This document shows positions 34,198 through 47,130 of a DNA stretch of 64,000 nt, piece after piece. Below the pieces are notes generated by a model that was given only the letters and a program-made list of their open reading frames with translations, made no database searches and had not been told where the DNA came from. The DNA is from Chionis minor. Its lineage: Eukaryota > Chordata > Aves > Charadriiformes > Chionididae. Position 1 is the stretch's first letter, and each line of letters begins with the position of its first letter. A program made the translations under genes and the position numbers. The DNA lies in NCBI GenBank assembly GCA_013398295.1, contig VZSF01011291.1, forward strand, positions 1-64,000. The letters are read 5' to 3'.

Positions 34198-34510
34198 TCA
34201 CAGAATCACAGAGTGGTTAGAATTGGAAGGGACCTTAAAGACCATCCAGCCCCACCCCCCTGCCCTGGGCAGGGACACCTCCCACTACACCAGGTTGCTC
34301 CAAGCCCCGTCCAACCTGGCCTTGAACCTCTACAGGGATGGGGCAGCCACAGCTTCTCTGGGCAGCCCCGGCCAGGGGCTCACCGCCCTCACAGGCAGGA
34401 ATTTCTTCCTAATACCTCATCTAGATCTCCTCTCTTCCAGTTTAAAACCATTCCCACTCATCCTATGGCTCCACTCCCTGATCTGGAGTCCCTCCCCATT
34501 ATCCTTGTGA
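34198..34510 (-). mobile_element. CR1 LINE, 3' part
   Basis: Starts TCACAGAATCACAGAGTGG (antisense end) and continues through the young-type tail to TCCCTCCCCATTATCC. Confidence 0.9.
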
Positions 34511-34860
34511 ACTGGGAGTGATGGAAGAGAGCAGTGTGATAGGTTTTGCAGGTATCTCCTGGCAGGGTCAGGAGATGGTCACCACCATGGTCCCCCACGC
34601 AGCCATCAGCTGGGTCTATGGAAGTCAGAGCACCGGGCTTGGGGGTGGGGGCTCTGGTACCCTGCAAGGTCTCTGGAGCAGAAGAGCAGGATTGTCCCCG
34701 TTCACAGCAGAGTTGCGTAGCTTTGGACTGGGAGCTCAGGAATGGTGCAGGCATAGCCGTGCAGTCTGAAAGGTGTGACGAGTGCTTAAGGGTTGGTCCC
34801 TGCTTTTGCATGAGGTGTGTGCGATGGCACCACATCGCCTGCATTTAAATGACGAAACAA

Positions 34861-35229
34861 GAAGAGCAACAAGAGGTTGAGGGGAGACCTTATCGCTCTC
34901 TACAACTACCTGCAAGGAGGGTGTAGCGAGGTGGGTGCTGGTGTCTTCTCCCAAGCAACAGGCGATAAGACAAGAGGAAATGGCCTCAAGTTGTGCCAGG
35001 GAAGGTTTAGGCTGGACATGAGGAAAAGTTTTTTCACTGAAAGAGTTACTAAACATTGGAACAGGCTGCCCAGGGAGGTTGGTCGAACCATCCCTAGGTG
35101 TGTTTAAAAGTCATGTAGATGTGGCGTTTAGAGACACAGTTTAGTGCCGGGTCTGGTAGAGTAGGGTCAATGGTTGGACTCGATGATCTTAAAGGTCTTT
35201 TCCAACTCAAATGATTCTATGGTTCTATG
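34861..35229 (+). mobile_element. CR1 LINE, older subfamily
   Basis: ORF2 C-terminal remnant (the frame reads [14 protein letters not shown]) and a 3' end in ATGATTCTATGGTTCTATG. It lies 150 bp upstream of the LTR. Confidence 0.92.
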
Positions 35230-35377
35230 AGTGCTGCTGTCAGCAGCATTGGCCACGGCACCGGCTGTACCCTCTTCCTTGGCTACACTGTCCCCATCCC
35301 CAGGACAGCCCCTTCCTGTATCACGCTGTCACACCAGCTGGCAAAAGGCTCTTCATGGGGTGAAATTTTTACTTCAT

Positions 35378-36076
35378 TGTCATGGATTAGGCTGGATTGG
35401 CCCAAGCAAGCCGAGCGACAGGTGTTCCTTCTCTCCTGCCGAGCAGGAGAGAGAGAAGAGAGACTAGTTTAGTTCGAACCAAACTACTTTAATGAAATAT
35501 AAATGATAAAATAATAAAAAAGAAAATAATGAAATATATACAAAACCATATCAGGCTCCCAGGATGACAATCATGTCACCAGGACTGGACTCAGTGACGG
35601 ATGGGAACTGGATTCCGTATCTGGATTCAGGAACACACAGGTCAGGATCAAAGGCAGATGAACAGACCGAGTCCTCCTCGGATGCCAGCCATTGAAGAAA
35701 AAGAGCTGACCCTTTGATCCCTCAGCTTTTATCCTGAGCATGAGGCAGATGGGATGGAACACCCTGTTGGTCAGTTTTGGGTCACCTGTCCTGTCCGCTC
35801 CTCCCCACAGGTGGGACCCCTCTGCGCTTTTCCGCTTCCCACCCTCCAATGGGGCAAATACCAAAGTTGGCTGGACTTGGTCGTTACAGCAACAAGTACA
35901 AGCCAGGGCCTCTCTGCATCCAATGCCTCGGCATCAGCTGTAAACATGGGTCTGATCCCTCTGAGAAAGACCTGTTTTCTGCACAATCTGCTTCCAATTT
36001 CAGCAGTTAGAAGAGGCCTAGTTAGAAAGCAGAGTTACTGAACAAAATCGGTCCTGTTTTACCTCAAACCGGGACA
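35378..36076 (-). mobile_element. ERVL-type solo LTR, antisense
   Basis: The 699-bp element begins TGTCATGG and ends GGGACA (TG...CA), flanked by TTCAT and CTCAT (4 of 5 bases, target-site duplication). On the - strand a TATA-like ATAAAAG (35726-35732) precedes an ATTAAA poly(A) signal (35488-35493), the order expected for U3-R-U5. The layout matches a common avian ERVL LTR. There is no internal retroviral sequence nearby, so it is a solo LTR. Confidence 0.75.
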
Positions 36077-36179
36077 CTCATTTATGTATTACCAACTAAC
36101 CCAAAATTCTAATCCTTGGCTTGGTAACAAGGAAAAGAAAACACGCGTAATCACCTACTCGGGCACGCGCGAGCTGATC

Positions 36180-36635
36180 AGACACCCATGCATGGACTAA
36201 CTGGGTGGCCTGACTTAACATGGGTGCTCATGTGCTCAACGAGCAAGGAGGGTGCTCAGGTGTTGCGTTGGTTGGGTGCTACTGCATCAACTCCTCGGGC
36301 ACCCATGGCTGAATTAACGGCTCGCTCACCCTTGAGGTGCTTGGGCGCTCACGCGTGGAGCTATTGGGTGCTCATGCACGAATGAATTGGGTACTCATGC
36401 ATCAGCTAACGGGGTTTTCATGCACGAATTGATGGGGCAATCATGCATAAATTAATTAGGTGCTCATGCACCAACTAATCGTGTGTTTGCGCATTAACTA
36501 TTTGGGCTCCTGTGCATAAATTAACTGGGCGCTCATGCCCGCACCAAATGGGTGCTCGTGCATGAACCGCCTGAGCACTCACGCCGAGTAAACTAATTTG
36601 AGCCCTCGTGCAAGGACTAATTGTTGGCTCACAGG
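36180..36635 (+). repeat. 23-bp minisatellite, array A (about 19 degenerate units)
   Basis: Successive units of exactly 23 bp, for example starting at GGGTGCTCATGCACGAAT, share a core close to GCTCATGCATGAATTAAT. The units differ at many sites, so the array is old. It begins about 100 bp after the LTR. Confidence 0.85.
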
Positions 36636-39600
36636 TGAGCGCGGCAAACCCCACGGGCCATGCCTGGTATGCCGCTGACCTGCAATGGCCAAGACTGCCT
36701 TAGGGCTACACGTGTCCTCCATCACCCGCCGAGCAGGTAGAGGTGTTGCGTGGGGTGTTATCGTCTGATCGCTCCTTGCTACACCGGTGATGCTGCGGAC
36801 ATTCCTATCCCTATGCAAGAAGCCATTCTTTGGGTGCTTCTGACGTCTCCTTGGGAGGACACCAGCCAATCTGCTTTGGGACACTGTATTTACGTATCTC
36901 CTCGTACTATCAATCCGTCGGGCACACCAGCTCTCTGACCTGGAGCACTGGGCTCACCTAAGGAAAACCTGATGGGAAATGATGGGCATATTGTCCTCGT
37001 ATATAACCCCAGCTGGAAGAATGCACCCTACTCAAAACAGGAGGAGGAAAATCTGCTGGTGTGGTTTATGAGGATGGGTGGAAAACCAGGAAAATCACTG
37101 TTGTGGTGCCTCAGACAAGAACATCTTGTTCAGACAAATGCAAAGGCAGTCCTTGAGGACACTCCTGCCGAGACAAGGAGACAGGGTGATGGCAATAACG
37201 TCGGTGCCTGGCTGGGAAAATGGAAAGGAAGCATTTGATAATTATCACAGCGTTACCACAAAACGTATGCAGGCAGCATAGGAATGAGGTCAGGACTTCT
37301 GCAGCATTCGATCCTTTCCCTTTTTCTTCCAGCACCTTTTTCTGCCACGGCGTGGAGGATGGGGAGGAAGATGGTGGTACTCCCGCCTGTATCCCGGGCT
37401 GGAGGCAGGGAGGATCCCCGCCTCCCTTTGGGGAATTTGGCCTCACAGCCACCACCAGGCCAAGGTGTCCCCTATGCTGGAGCAGCTCCAGCCCGCAGTG
37501 TCAGCGGGGACACCCACTGCCTGGTCTGCCTGACCCTGCAGCAGAACCAAATCCTGCAGCGATGTTGCTGCATTACGGACGTGCAAGGGCTGCAGCCCGT
37601 GCCGTGGGATGCGTGCCCCAAGGGTCGCCCCACAGAGCCTGCCTGAAAATCCTGCCAGGTTTTAACGCGCTGGATGCACACTGAGGGTGACTTGCACGTA
37701 GACATGCACTCACGGGTGCAGAGAGCTGGCAGCAGTCAGTCGAGATGATTCGAAGTGGCGTGACGGCGCGGTGAGATGGGGTTTTTTGTTCAATATTAAT
37801 GCACACTTACGTGTTTCTTGTCTGTTAAATGGGAAGAAGCGAGCAGCACGAGGTGTCCTGGGGTTGGCTCGCACCGGCCCTGGCTCTACGTGAAACCCAA
37901 GTACTGGTGGAGATGAATATTATTCCCACTTAAAACCTCCAGTGTCAAGTTAAACAGCGCTTTCCTCCCCGCCTGCATAGGGGAACGCAGATGTGTTGGT
38001 GGGACGGGCAGGCAGCAGCGCTATGACACCTTCACCAGCTCAGCTGGGATAGATGCCCGAGGGCAGGGAAACAACCCCCAGCAAGCCTTGGACACGGGGC
38101 TGGCGTAAAGGGAGTCCACACCAGGAGAGACCTAGAGCATCTCTAGGGTGATACCAGCTTGTGGAGTTTGCCGTGACGTTGCCTTTGATGTGGAGAAGCC
38201 CATGGGGGAAAAGGAGCTTCTACATCTCACCCTCCTCCACTGATGCTGCCCAGATGCAGAGGTTGAATCTCTCGGAAGACGCAAGACTCGGCATAAAGGG
38301 TTCGGATAGCTTCCTCACTGGCCCCAGCAGCCTCCTGAAGGCTGTTTCCTCATTACTCGTCTCTTTGCACCCCTCTGTAATCCTCTTAATCTTCAAATGT
38401 TTCTCAAAAGGCAAGTATGCTTCGTGTCAGGCAAGACTGGAACAGCTGCCAGCACGCTGTCTTCCATGGTGTTGGGATGGAGATGGTCAGGGAAATGACC
38501 ATTTTTTTTTAGCTCTTCCCTCCTCTGATAGAAAGGCAGCTGTCTTCCTCAACCGTGGTGGGATGTCCTGTCCTTCAACACTGGTCGACCACAAATCAAA
38601 GCAATGCCAGGTCTTCAGCTTCTGAACAGCACTTGCTGCTGCTGCCAGTTGCTGCGAGCGGCACCTCCAACGGATGTTATTGAAGGACCTCCACTGCTCC
38701 TTCGATCAGCTCTGCACCAGACCCCAGGATCTGTTCTGGGTTGAACCTGGTGGCTGGAAAATGCTAGGTGAGATCACAGCCTGTAACTCTGCCTGCGGTT
38801 CCCAAGCCTTCTTTGCAAACTTCTCCTCTGCGTGCCCAGTAAATGATTTTTGAGCAGGCCTGGATGGTGCCAAGGCTTGAAGGGCGTGTATGGAGGGGGC
38901 AACCTTGGAAAAACCGGGGTCTTGTTGCCTCCGAAGAAAGACATACCTGAAACCTTGCAGAAACAACCCTGTTCCCCCATGATGCCTGCTTGAGATCTAA
39001 CTTGGGATGCTTTTAAGGCTGGGCCTGATTATTTTATTACACTGAAGTTATACTAACGAAGGGTGGGAGGGTGGCAGTGCCCGAAACCCCACGTCTGAGC
39101 AGAGGACCGGCTTGTGACTCTCGCAAAGCCAATCTGCTCACTCAAGCTTTCCCAGCCAGGGTGTGTAGAGCAATAAAGAGCCTCTTGAAAGCTCTTGACA
39201 GCTTGTCAAAGGAGACGTCTTTCGCTGTGTATGCTGAAAGTATCCATGGCACGGAGTACAGGCGGCCTCTCCAGGGGTTTTGTCCTGCAAAACTGGCTTT
39301 CAGGAAAGACTTGTTATTGGGCAATGTCTTCCCCACGGGGGCGTGAACAGGCTTCAAAAAGGGCAACAAATGCAAAAACGTTGACTGGTGGGTCAGAGGC
39401 TTCAAGACAAAGAACCCCCCTTGGCTAAGGAAGCACAGGAAATGGCAACCAGGAGAGAAAAATTTGTCCTTTAGACCTTGAAAAACCTTTTTCCACCTGA
39501 AGCAGCCCCATCTCTGCTGCTGGGTAGCTCTCTTGCACAGTCGGGAAGCCTCTCCACTTCCACGCCGTACATAAACACACGTCATATTCCCTATCAAAGG

Positions 39601-42600
39601 CTGATAAACACAGTCTAAGTGTGTTTATCTGTTGGCTGACGAGCTCCGCTTAAGAGCTTAGTTTGCTAAGCTCGAAAGAGGTCTCGTCCCTCCCAGCGCG
39701 TCAGTCGGCTGGCCAGGCCGATGCCAGGAGGGTGCTGGAGAGTGTCTGGTGCTCCAGAGGGGCAGAGCCTGTCATCGAGCCCACTTAGTTCTTCGGCTGC
39801 TCAGCAGCTCCACCGTCTCCGGCTGAGGCAGCAGAGGTTGCGTTGCACGTGACCGGACAACCTGCCCGAGCCCACGGCTTTGGCTGCAGGAGGGAGGGTT
39901 GTCTGGGGCTGGGGATGAAGAAGAAGACATGAGCACTGTGGTCCTCTGCTGTGACCAGAGGCGCCGAAGCTCCCGGGGACACTTTTGGAAGCGGTTGCCC
40001 ACAAAACCCTGCGCCCGCAGTGGTGGTCAGAGAGGGGTAAAGTGTCCTCCTTCAGCTGAATCCTGGAGAGGGCAAGTTTGGACGTCCTCTGCCGGGACGC
40101 GATTCCTCTGTGGAGGGCAAATCCATGCAAACGAGGACTTTCCAGGCAGGGGGCAAACTGCCTCACTCTTCGCTCTCTCTGCTCGACCTCCTCTTCCTCT
40201 AAGCATTTCCCATTGCGTTTCAGCACGACCTGAGGAACGGCTGGTTCCCCAAACCCCACCGCTACCCTGCAGGCTGCTCTGCCTCTGCAGAAGTCACCCC
40301 CTGAAGAGCCCTTTCTCCTCCCACCCAAGACTATGGCCGAAAACGCAGCCCAGGAGAAACACACGCTGGCTGTGAAAGGACTTTCAAGGCAGGGTGTAGA
40401 GCACCATCTAGTGAAGGTTAGCGAGGAATCCATCAGCTCCAAACCCCATGAGGAGCTGGTGCTCCTAGGGTCCCTGTGGGACAGCAGGCTGGTGCAAGCT
40501 GTATCTTCTTCCCAGTGTTTGCAAGGGGGGGAACTGGTGCCAGCAGCAGAGCAGGTGGAACTCAGGATGGAGTGCAATTTCTTGCCTCTCTTCTTTTTCT
40601 ACTTTTCTCCTGTCCCTCCCAGGGCGAACAGGGCAGCTGGGACTCGTACGTAGACGAGCAACTCGGTTTCGCTCACCTTTCAAGCAGACGCCGTCCCCTC
40701 TGCCGCAGAGTCCTTTGTGAGAGAATATTTGTGGGATTATTTCAGGTGTCCTTCATGTGTTTGGATCTCTGACTGTAGGGAAGCTTTTGTTCTGTGAGAC
40801 CTTAAAAAGCACCCAAACGCTCTTTCCGGGTGTTCTTTCATGATGCATGACTCTCTACCTGAGACTTTGGCCCGAGCAGCCGGAGAGCTGAGATCCCCTC
40901 ACAAAAGCTGTGAGATGCTGCAGACTTGCCTACCTGCCACCTACAGTCACTCTAATTAAAACCTCAAGGATGAGTTAACATGTCTCTCTTCTTTTTTTTT
41001 TTTATGGACGTGTTTGAAGTGTCTCATTGCTTTGGGCAGTCTGTGCTGTAATGAAGTTATTAGCAGCGAAGCTTAAGCTTTACGAGTGTCCTTTATGACA
41101 AAACATCTCAGAGGATTGTCAGGCAGGTTTATTAGAAAGTGAAAACGCCTTTTGGTGCAAGAGCAGCCATAGATGGCTGAGGACAAGTCCGTAACGGTAA
41201 ATTGCTGCCTCCACTCCCAGCCGGGAGCAGCCGGGATGGTGATGAGCTGCACCGTAGGTCGCTGGCTGGATCATCCTCCGAGGATGCTCCTTCCTGGCAG
41301 CACAGCACCGTTCTGATGGTAAGTTTATCCCTGTGCCTAAAGCTGGGAGCTTCGTGGTGGGATGTGTCTCCTGATGCCAGCCCCTGCTCTGAGTCTTGCC
41401 GCCCATCAAAGCCTTCCTCCCCTGGAGGTGTAGGCCAGTTGCCTTTAGACATCTCCCGGTGTCTTCTCTGACCTCAGGACATGGCACTTAGCCGTAATTT
41501 ATTCCAACCGCTTGACATGATCTCCAAGCATTGATTCGTCTCCACCCACATCAATGAAGCAAAGTCACTTCCAACACCCCCCTCCCCAAATTCTGCTGGG
41601 CTCAAGCAATCGACGTAAACAACCTTCTTGTAAGCCCAAGTGCTGCCTGGCCCCCAGACACTTGGTCTCGAAAGCTCTACGGGATCCAGCTGAGCAGGAG
41701 CACCCTGGCAACAGTGCTGTCAGTGCCACAGCCTTCGTGAAGGATGGACCTGCAGCTCCCACCTCCTGTAGCGCCAAGACCCTTCAGCAACTGGTCTCTG
41801 TACTGGCAAAAGCCAAGGCTGGAGGCAGAGCTGGGGACATGGTGGCTCTCTGCCCCTGCCACCCGCCTTGGCAGAGCTGAAGATGCTCGTATTGGCTCGG
41901 GGCAATTTTGAGATGCTCTTAACTGCACCCTATCCAAAGCAGAACCTCAGGGACTGTGCCTTGGGCTCCCGTCCCATCCCCAAGGCCATGGCATGGCCAT
42001 TTGCTGGCTGTGCAAAACCCTCTAGAGGGAGCCCCGACCCCAGACATTCCCAGCCAGGGCCCCACGAGGCCACAAAGCTTCTGTGTGGGTGTCCAGATGG
42101 TTTTGAGATGGTCTTGTGGGGGTTTTGTTGTTTTCTTTTTTTTCTTTAAGGTTCCACACAGCCTTAATGGTCTCACTGGCCACAGCTACAAGCTCGCTTG
42201 CCTTCTCTCAACATTTCTGCACATTCCCACCTTCCCACGTCCATCCTCACCCACCTCCAGCGTCTCGCTCCCTTAGAGCTCACTGAAGGTGGGGTGAAGT
42301 CTTTGGTGGGGTGGACGCCACCCTTGCACGGAGGAACCTCCTCCCATGGACTTTGCACTTGGAGAGGGCTGGGATTGTGCTTTCCTGGCCCCGAAAGCCA
42401 GTCGTGGTGGTTGCAGCATCTTCAGCATCCTACTGGGTGCTGCTGGGCACGCAAAGCAGCCCCACCAGATCTCACCAAACCAAGGGGAGTCACCTACATC
42501 AGGGGTCTCTGCTCACCAGGCTGTTTCTCCAGAGTGCGCGCCTCCTGAAACCTAACCTCAGAGTGCAAGGAGGTGAAGGAAATTCCTTCTGGCTTGAAGG

Positions 42601-44575
42601 TAACAGAATGGCGCTGAAGTTTTCTGGTTCCTGCAGCCTTCTGGTTCCTGCAGCCCCCAGCGCAGCCACAACCAGACCCCTGGAGAGACTAACCAGCTCC
42701 GTCACACGCACAGCATCCCCTCTGGCCAGCCGTGGAGCTCAGTGGCACTGACATGGCCTGAGAAATGCCCTTTTTCTTCGCTCACGGGCCACCTGGCTGA
42801 GCCCCCGTGCCCAAAGCTTTGCTCTGCTCCATGTCCTTCCCCTCCTGGGCCCAGCAGCAACTGCATGGGTTCCTCCGCTCTGGTTAAAGGTGCATCTTTC
42901 TCCTCCAGGCTTGTTCTGCCTTTAAGGAACCGCAATCTGTTATGCGGTGCTCTCGCTTCAGGGAGGCCATAGGGACACAGTAAATCCCATTAAGGCCAAA
43001 TTGCATTTTCCAAGTTTTTAAGCTGTTTCCCATTTCCCTCCCTGCCTTTTGAACTGAAGCAACCAGGCTCCCCTCCGGATGAAGGCACGGTCCTGTGCAA
43101 GCCTTGAGCTGAGGCAAGGTTGAGCTGAATGCCCTCCTTGTAAGCATAACCCCTCCTCAGGGCTCTCCCCTGGAGGACCTCATGGCCAGAAGAAGAGACC
43201 ACCCCACCCCACGCTTCCTTAGGCATCATCCTTGCTGGCCACTTACTGCCAAGAGGTCCGGCTTTGAAAGCGGGACGCTGTGGTGTATTGCAGTGAAGAA
43301 GGATGGACCAGGAGCACTCTGCTAACGAGCCCAACGCCGTTCAGCTTGCTTGGATTTCTTCCCACTGGCCAGGATCGGGATGACACCACCACGGAGCAAA
43401 CGCGCTCGTTGTGGCAGTGTGCTTGAGGCAACCTCCAGATGCTGTGGAAGCAGTTAAATCTTTAAAGCCATTAAAACACGCACCATGTAGCTACTTGAAG
43501 GTGGTGGCCGGGGTGAAAACCTGTGCCTGTGGCCAGTTTTCCCCATCGCTGCTCGTATCAGAAGCCATGTCCCAAAATCTATTTGCCTACTTCGTGCCAG
43601 GGCTGGTCCGCAGACAGACAGAGGACTTCTGCTGCGCACGTGCTCCTCGCTCTGCGCTCAGACGCTAACGATCAGACGTCGCACATAGCCACGACGCACA
43701 CCGCCTGGAGGTGCCGGGAATCGATGCTGCATCAAGCGACGTGCAAAACTGCAGCAAGCAGGAGGTGTGATGCTCATCTCAGGCTGGAGCAGGACTTGGA
43801 GCATTTTGGGGCAGCGACTGTCATTATTGGTATTTATAGCTCTTCGCAGAGCAGGGCCCTGCTGGTGGCTGGCTATTAGGGAGTCCCGCAGTGCTCCTGT
43901 GCAAGGAGCAGGGCTTTGTTTCCTTACAGAAAGCGGCTCGATGGATCCCAGTGTGGTGGCTGCGTTCCCAGCCCATGCTGACAGCCAGCCCAGGGCAAGC
44001 AGGAATGAGCTTCCCGTGGCGAGCTGCTGGGAAACGGCAAGGACCAGCCTTTTGTCTGTGCCTGGCAGGCAGAGCACGGTGCATGAAAAGGGACGCTGTG
44101 AACGCCGCGTTTCCAAGGATCTGCCCACCCTGGAGCCGCTCGCTCAGCCCAGCAACAGGTCGTTGTGGACCGCTGGAGCCGCTGCACTGGAGTGGATGTG
44201 AGGTAGGTCCCTGGGTTTTCGGCCAACTTGGGAACGGTTTCAGGCAGAAGCGTGCCCCGATTTAGCATGGTCGAGACAGGGCTTACGAAGGCTTCTTGAG
44301 CTGTTCCTGCTGCTTCTTGCGTTGGTTTCACCTTTTACCGAGTGGGTGCAAACAGGAGGTCCCACTGGAGATGCTGGATTTAGTGGTATGCTGAGCGAAA
44401 TAGCCACGGCAGGGCTGTGTCTACATGTCTACAATAAAAGTGTGAGCACGGACAACTTCTTCTATTAATCTTAGTGTTTGCACCATGCTGTGATTGCACA
44501 TAAGTCGCTCGAGCTCTGAAGGTGGCTGTGGGCCCATCCTGCTGCAAGCTGTCCCCAGGCAGTGTCCCATCTCTT
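36636..44575. other. 8-kb interval free of CR1, no gene recognised
   Basis: Largest interspersed-repeat-free block of the window. Holds the twin hairpins at 39603-39673 and a 258-codon antisense frame (39801-40577) with no recognisable domain. Confidence 0.5.
39603..39673. other. Two adjacent perfect hairpins
   Basis: GATAAACACA (39603-39612) pairs with TGTGTTTATC (39620-39629), loop 7 nt. GAGCTTAG (39654-39661) pairs with CTAAGCTC (39666-39673), loop 4 nt. The first contains two inverted forkhead-like and GATA-like sites. Confidence 0.7.
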
Positions 44576-45262
44576 AGAATCACAGAATGCTTTGGGTTGG
44601 AAAGGACCCTGAAGATGTTTTAAGTCGCACCCCCCTGCCCTGGGCAGGGACACCTCCCACCAGACCAGGTTGCTCCAAGCCCCGTCCAACCTGGCCTTGA
44701 ACCTCCAGGGATGGGGCAGCCACAGCTGCTCTGGGCAACCCCGGCCAGGGGCTCACCACCCTCACAGCCAGGAATTTCTTCCCAATATCTCTTCTAAATC
44801 TCTGTTCCTTCAGTTTAAAACCATTTCCCATCATTCTATGGCTCCACTCCCTGATCCAGAGTCCCTCCCCAGCTTTCCTGGAGTCCCTTTCAGATACTGC
44901 AAGGGGCTGGAAGGTCTCCCTGGAGCCTTCTCTTCTCCAGGCTGAACCCCCCCAGCTCTCCCAGCCTGTCCTCCCAGCAGAGGGGCTCCAGCCCTCCCAG
45001 CATCTCCGGGGCCTCCTCTGGCCCCGCTCCACCAGCTCCGTGTCCTCCTGCTGTTGGGACCCCACAGCTGGAGGTGGAGGCAGTATTCCAGGTGGGGTCT
45101 CCCCCGAGCGGAGCAGAGGGGCAGAATCCCCCCCCGGCCCTGCTGCCCACGCTGTGGGGATGCAGCCCAGGGGGCGGGGGGGTTCTGGGCTGCCAGCGCA
45201 CGGTGCCAGCTCATGGTGAGCTTCTCCCCCACCAACACCTCCAAGTCCCTCTCCTGGGGGCT
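44576..45262 (-). mobile_element. CR1 LINE, young GC-rich subfamily
   Basis: A 690-bp copy starting AGAATCACAGAATGCTTTGG. It is near-identical by eye, in inverted orientation, to the copy at 47131-47884, 1.9 kb away. Confidence 0.92.
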
Positions 45263-47130
45263 GCTTCTTTCCTCCTCTTGCCACTCTGGGCTTTGGGGGC
45301 ATCTATTCCCAGCAGACATCCCAGCATCCCCAGGCCATTCATCTGAGCAGCCACTGGGTGAACTGGGAACAGCAAGGGATGCTGCTCGGTGCCACTGGAG
45401 CAGCTGTCCTTTCCAGCCAGGCTCTGCTCATGGTAGCTTCCAGCAAGGCTTGCAATGAGTTTCTTCCCCATCCTCTTGCCTCCCTCCTCCTTCTCAGCTA
45501 CTTATGACATCAAAGCCCTGAAGTTTCCACTCCTCCGTTCTCAGGAGATCTGGTTTAACCGTCGATGAAGGATTTATGCCCTGATAGGAGGCTCACTGCT
45601 GCCTGGAGGAGTAAGTCCCACGGATATTAACCATATCGGGATCAAGGTCCTGCTGGATTGCCTCCTCCAGCCTGGCTGGATCTTCCCTCCTTTCCTGCCT
45701 GGTCCTTTATTCATTTACAAGTCCTGTGAAGTCCCGACGCGACATCTGATTTCCATCCAGTTGGACAGTAAACTGACATTTTTCTCACGGTCTCTGTGCT
45801 CTTGTGCTTTGGGTCTCTGCCAAGCACTCCACATCTTTAACTTGCCTTTTTTTTTCCTTTTTTCTTTCAGACCCAGTTATCCCAGTCCTCCCTCCCTCCT
45901 CTCCCCCCAGCCTTTAAAGGAAGCAAAATAAAAAGGTCAACAAGAAGAGCTGAGCTCCTTCCAGGACTCCCCAGGGATGAACCCCCTTCCCTCCCTCCGT
46001 GCCAAGCGGCACCGAGATGCTTTCCCTCCGCCCCAGCGACGGCGGCTGCTCAACTCCCTGCTCCGAAAGTGGGAAACGCAGCAGCCAGTGCTGAGAAAAG
46101 GGGCTGTTCTCCGTCTCCCTCCCATTTTGCTAAGGGTTCCACTGCCAGTCCATCGTGAGTCGCTGCTCCTGGTCACGTCTGCTTCCCAGTGGCGTTTTGC
46201 TGCTCGTCCACTTCCAGCTGTCATGGGAAAGTAGAGCGAATGCGACGCGTCCCCTCAGGCTCCCTTCCTTTCCCACAGCCCCATGCCTTTTCTCTTTCTG
46301 CTCTGTTGGCCGGCAGGGTGGGAAGGAGAGAGGAGCATATCCTGGTTTCCCCCTCCCCAAACCTCTTGCTCCCCAGTACATCATCTCTTTGACATCCCTC
46401 CAGCCCGTTACGAATCCAAATGCCAGAGTGGTGGAAACTAATGCTCGTAGCAAAGCCTTGCAGCTGGCTGAAGGCAGCAGAAACCAAGGCATTTTCCCCA
46501 AAATAACCTACGGTATCTCAGAAAAACAACCAACCACAAGAACACCCTCCACTCCCGCTAGCCACTGGCCTTCAAAGGCACCACAGCTTCGTTGTGGTTG
46601 GGGCTACGCTAATGATTTGCCCTGAATTGTGGGGCCGTGATGGCTTTCTTCTGCTCGGAGACAACCTTGAGACAGCATAAATCCAAAGTCATGGTGGAAA
46701 CACCTTTCTGGATCAACTGCTGCATTTAGGCAGGTCCCACAGCCGCTTACAGCGACTGCCTTTCATGCCCAACGCGAAGATGTTAGAGTGAAGAGGAACC
46801 AGCACGAGCACTTGCTGGCTTCCTCTTCTGTCATCTGCCGTGTCGCTGCATCACTGCGTCTTCTCATTTCGACTATAATGCAATTATTAAGTACTGCTGG
46901 CTGCTACTTCGGTGCCAAATTCATTCAGCCAGCGAAAACTGAGCTTAGTGAGCTGCCCTGCCGTTCTCCTTAGCGTTTCTCCAGCCCCGCGCAGATGATT
47001 CACTCCTAAACCCACAGCTGATGGAGAAGTCATTAGAAATGACTAAGCACTTTAGGAAACGAGCCCTCTGGTTTCTCAGGCAGCAGCTCTGGCCGTGCTT
47101 TCACACGCCAACATCCATCTGCCATCACAT
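45263..47130. other. Intergenic between inverted CR1 copies
   Basis: Unique-looking sequence; no gene recognised. Confidence 0.6.

Noticed and set aside
36180..36635. Possible CRISPR-like repeat array
   Set aside because: Units are contiguous 23-bp tandem repeats with no spacers, and the DNA is vertebrate.
44580..45302. 240-codon frame with Gly/Arg/Pro-rich protein
   Set aside because: Frameshifted CR1 ORF2 remnant; a near-identical frame occurs at 53811-54524.
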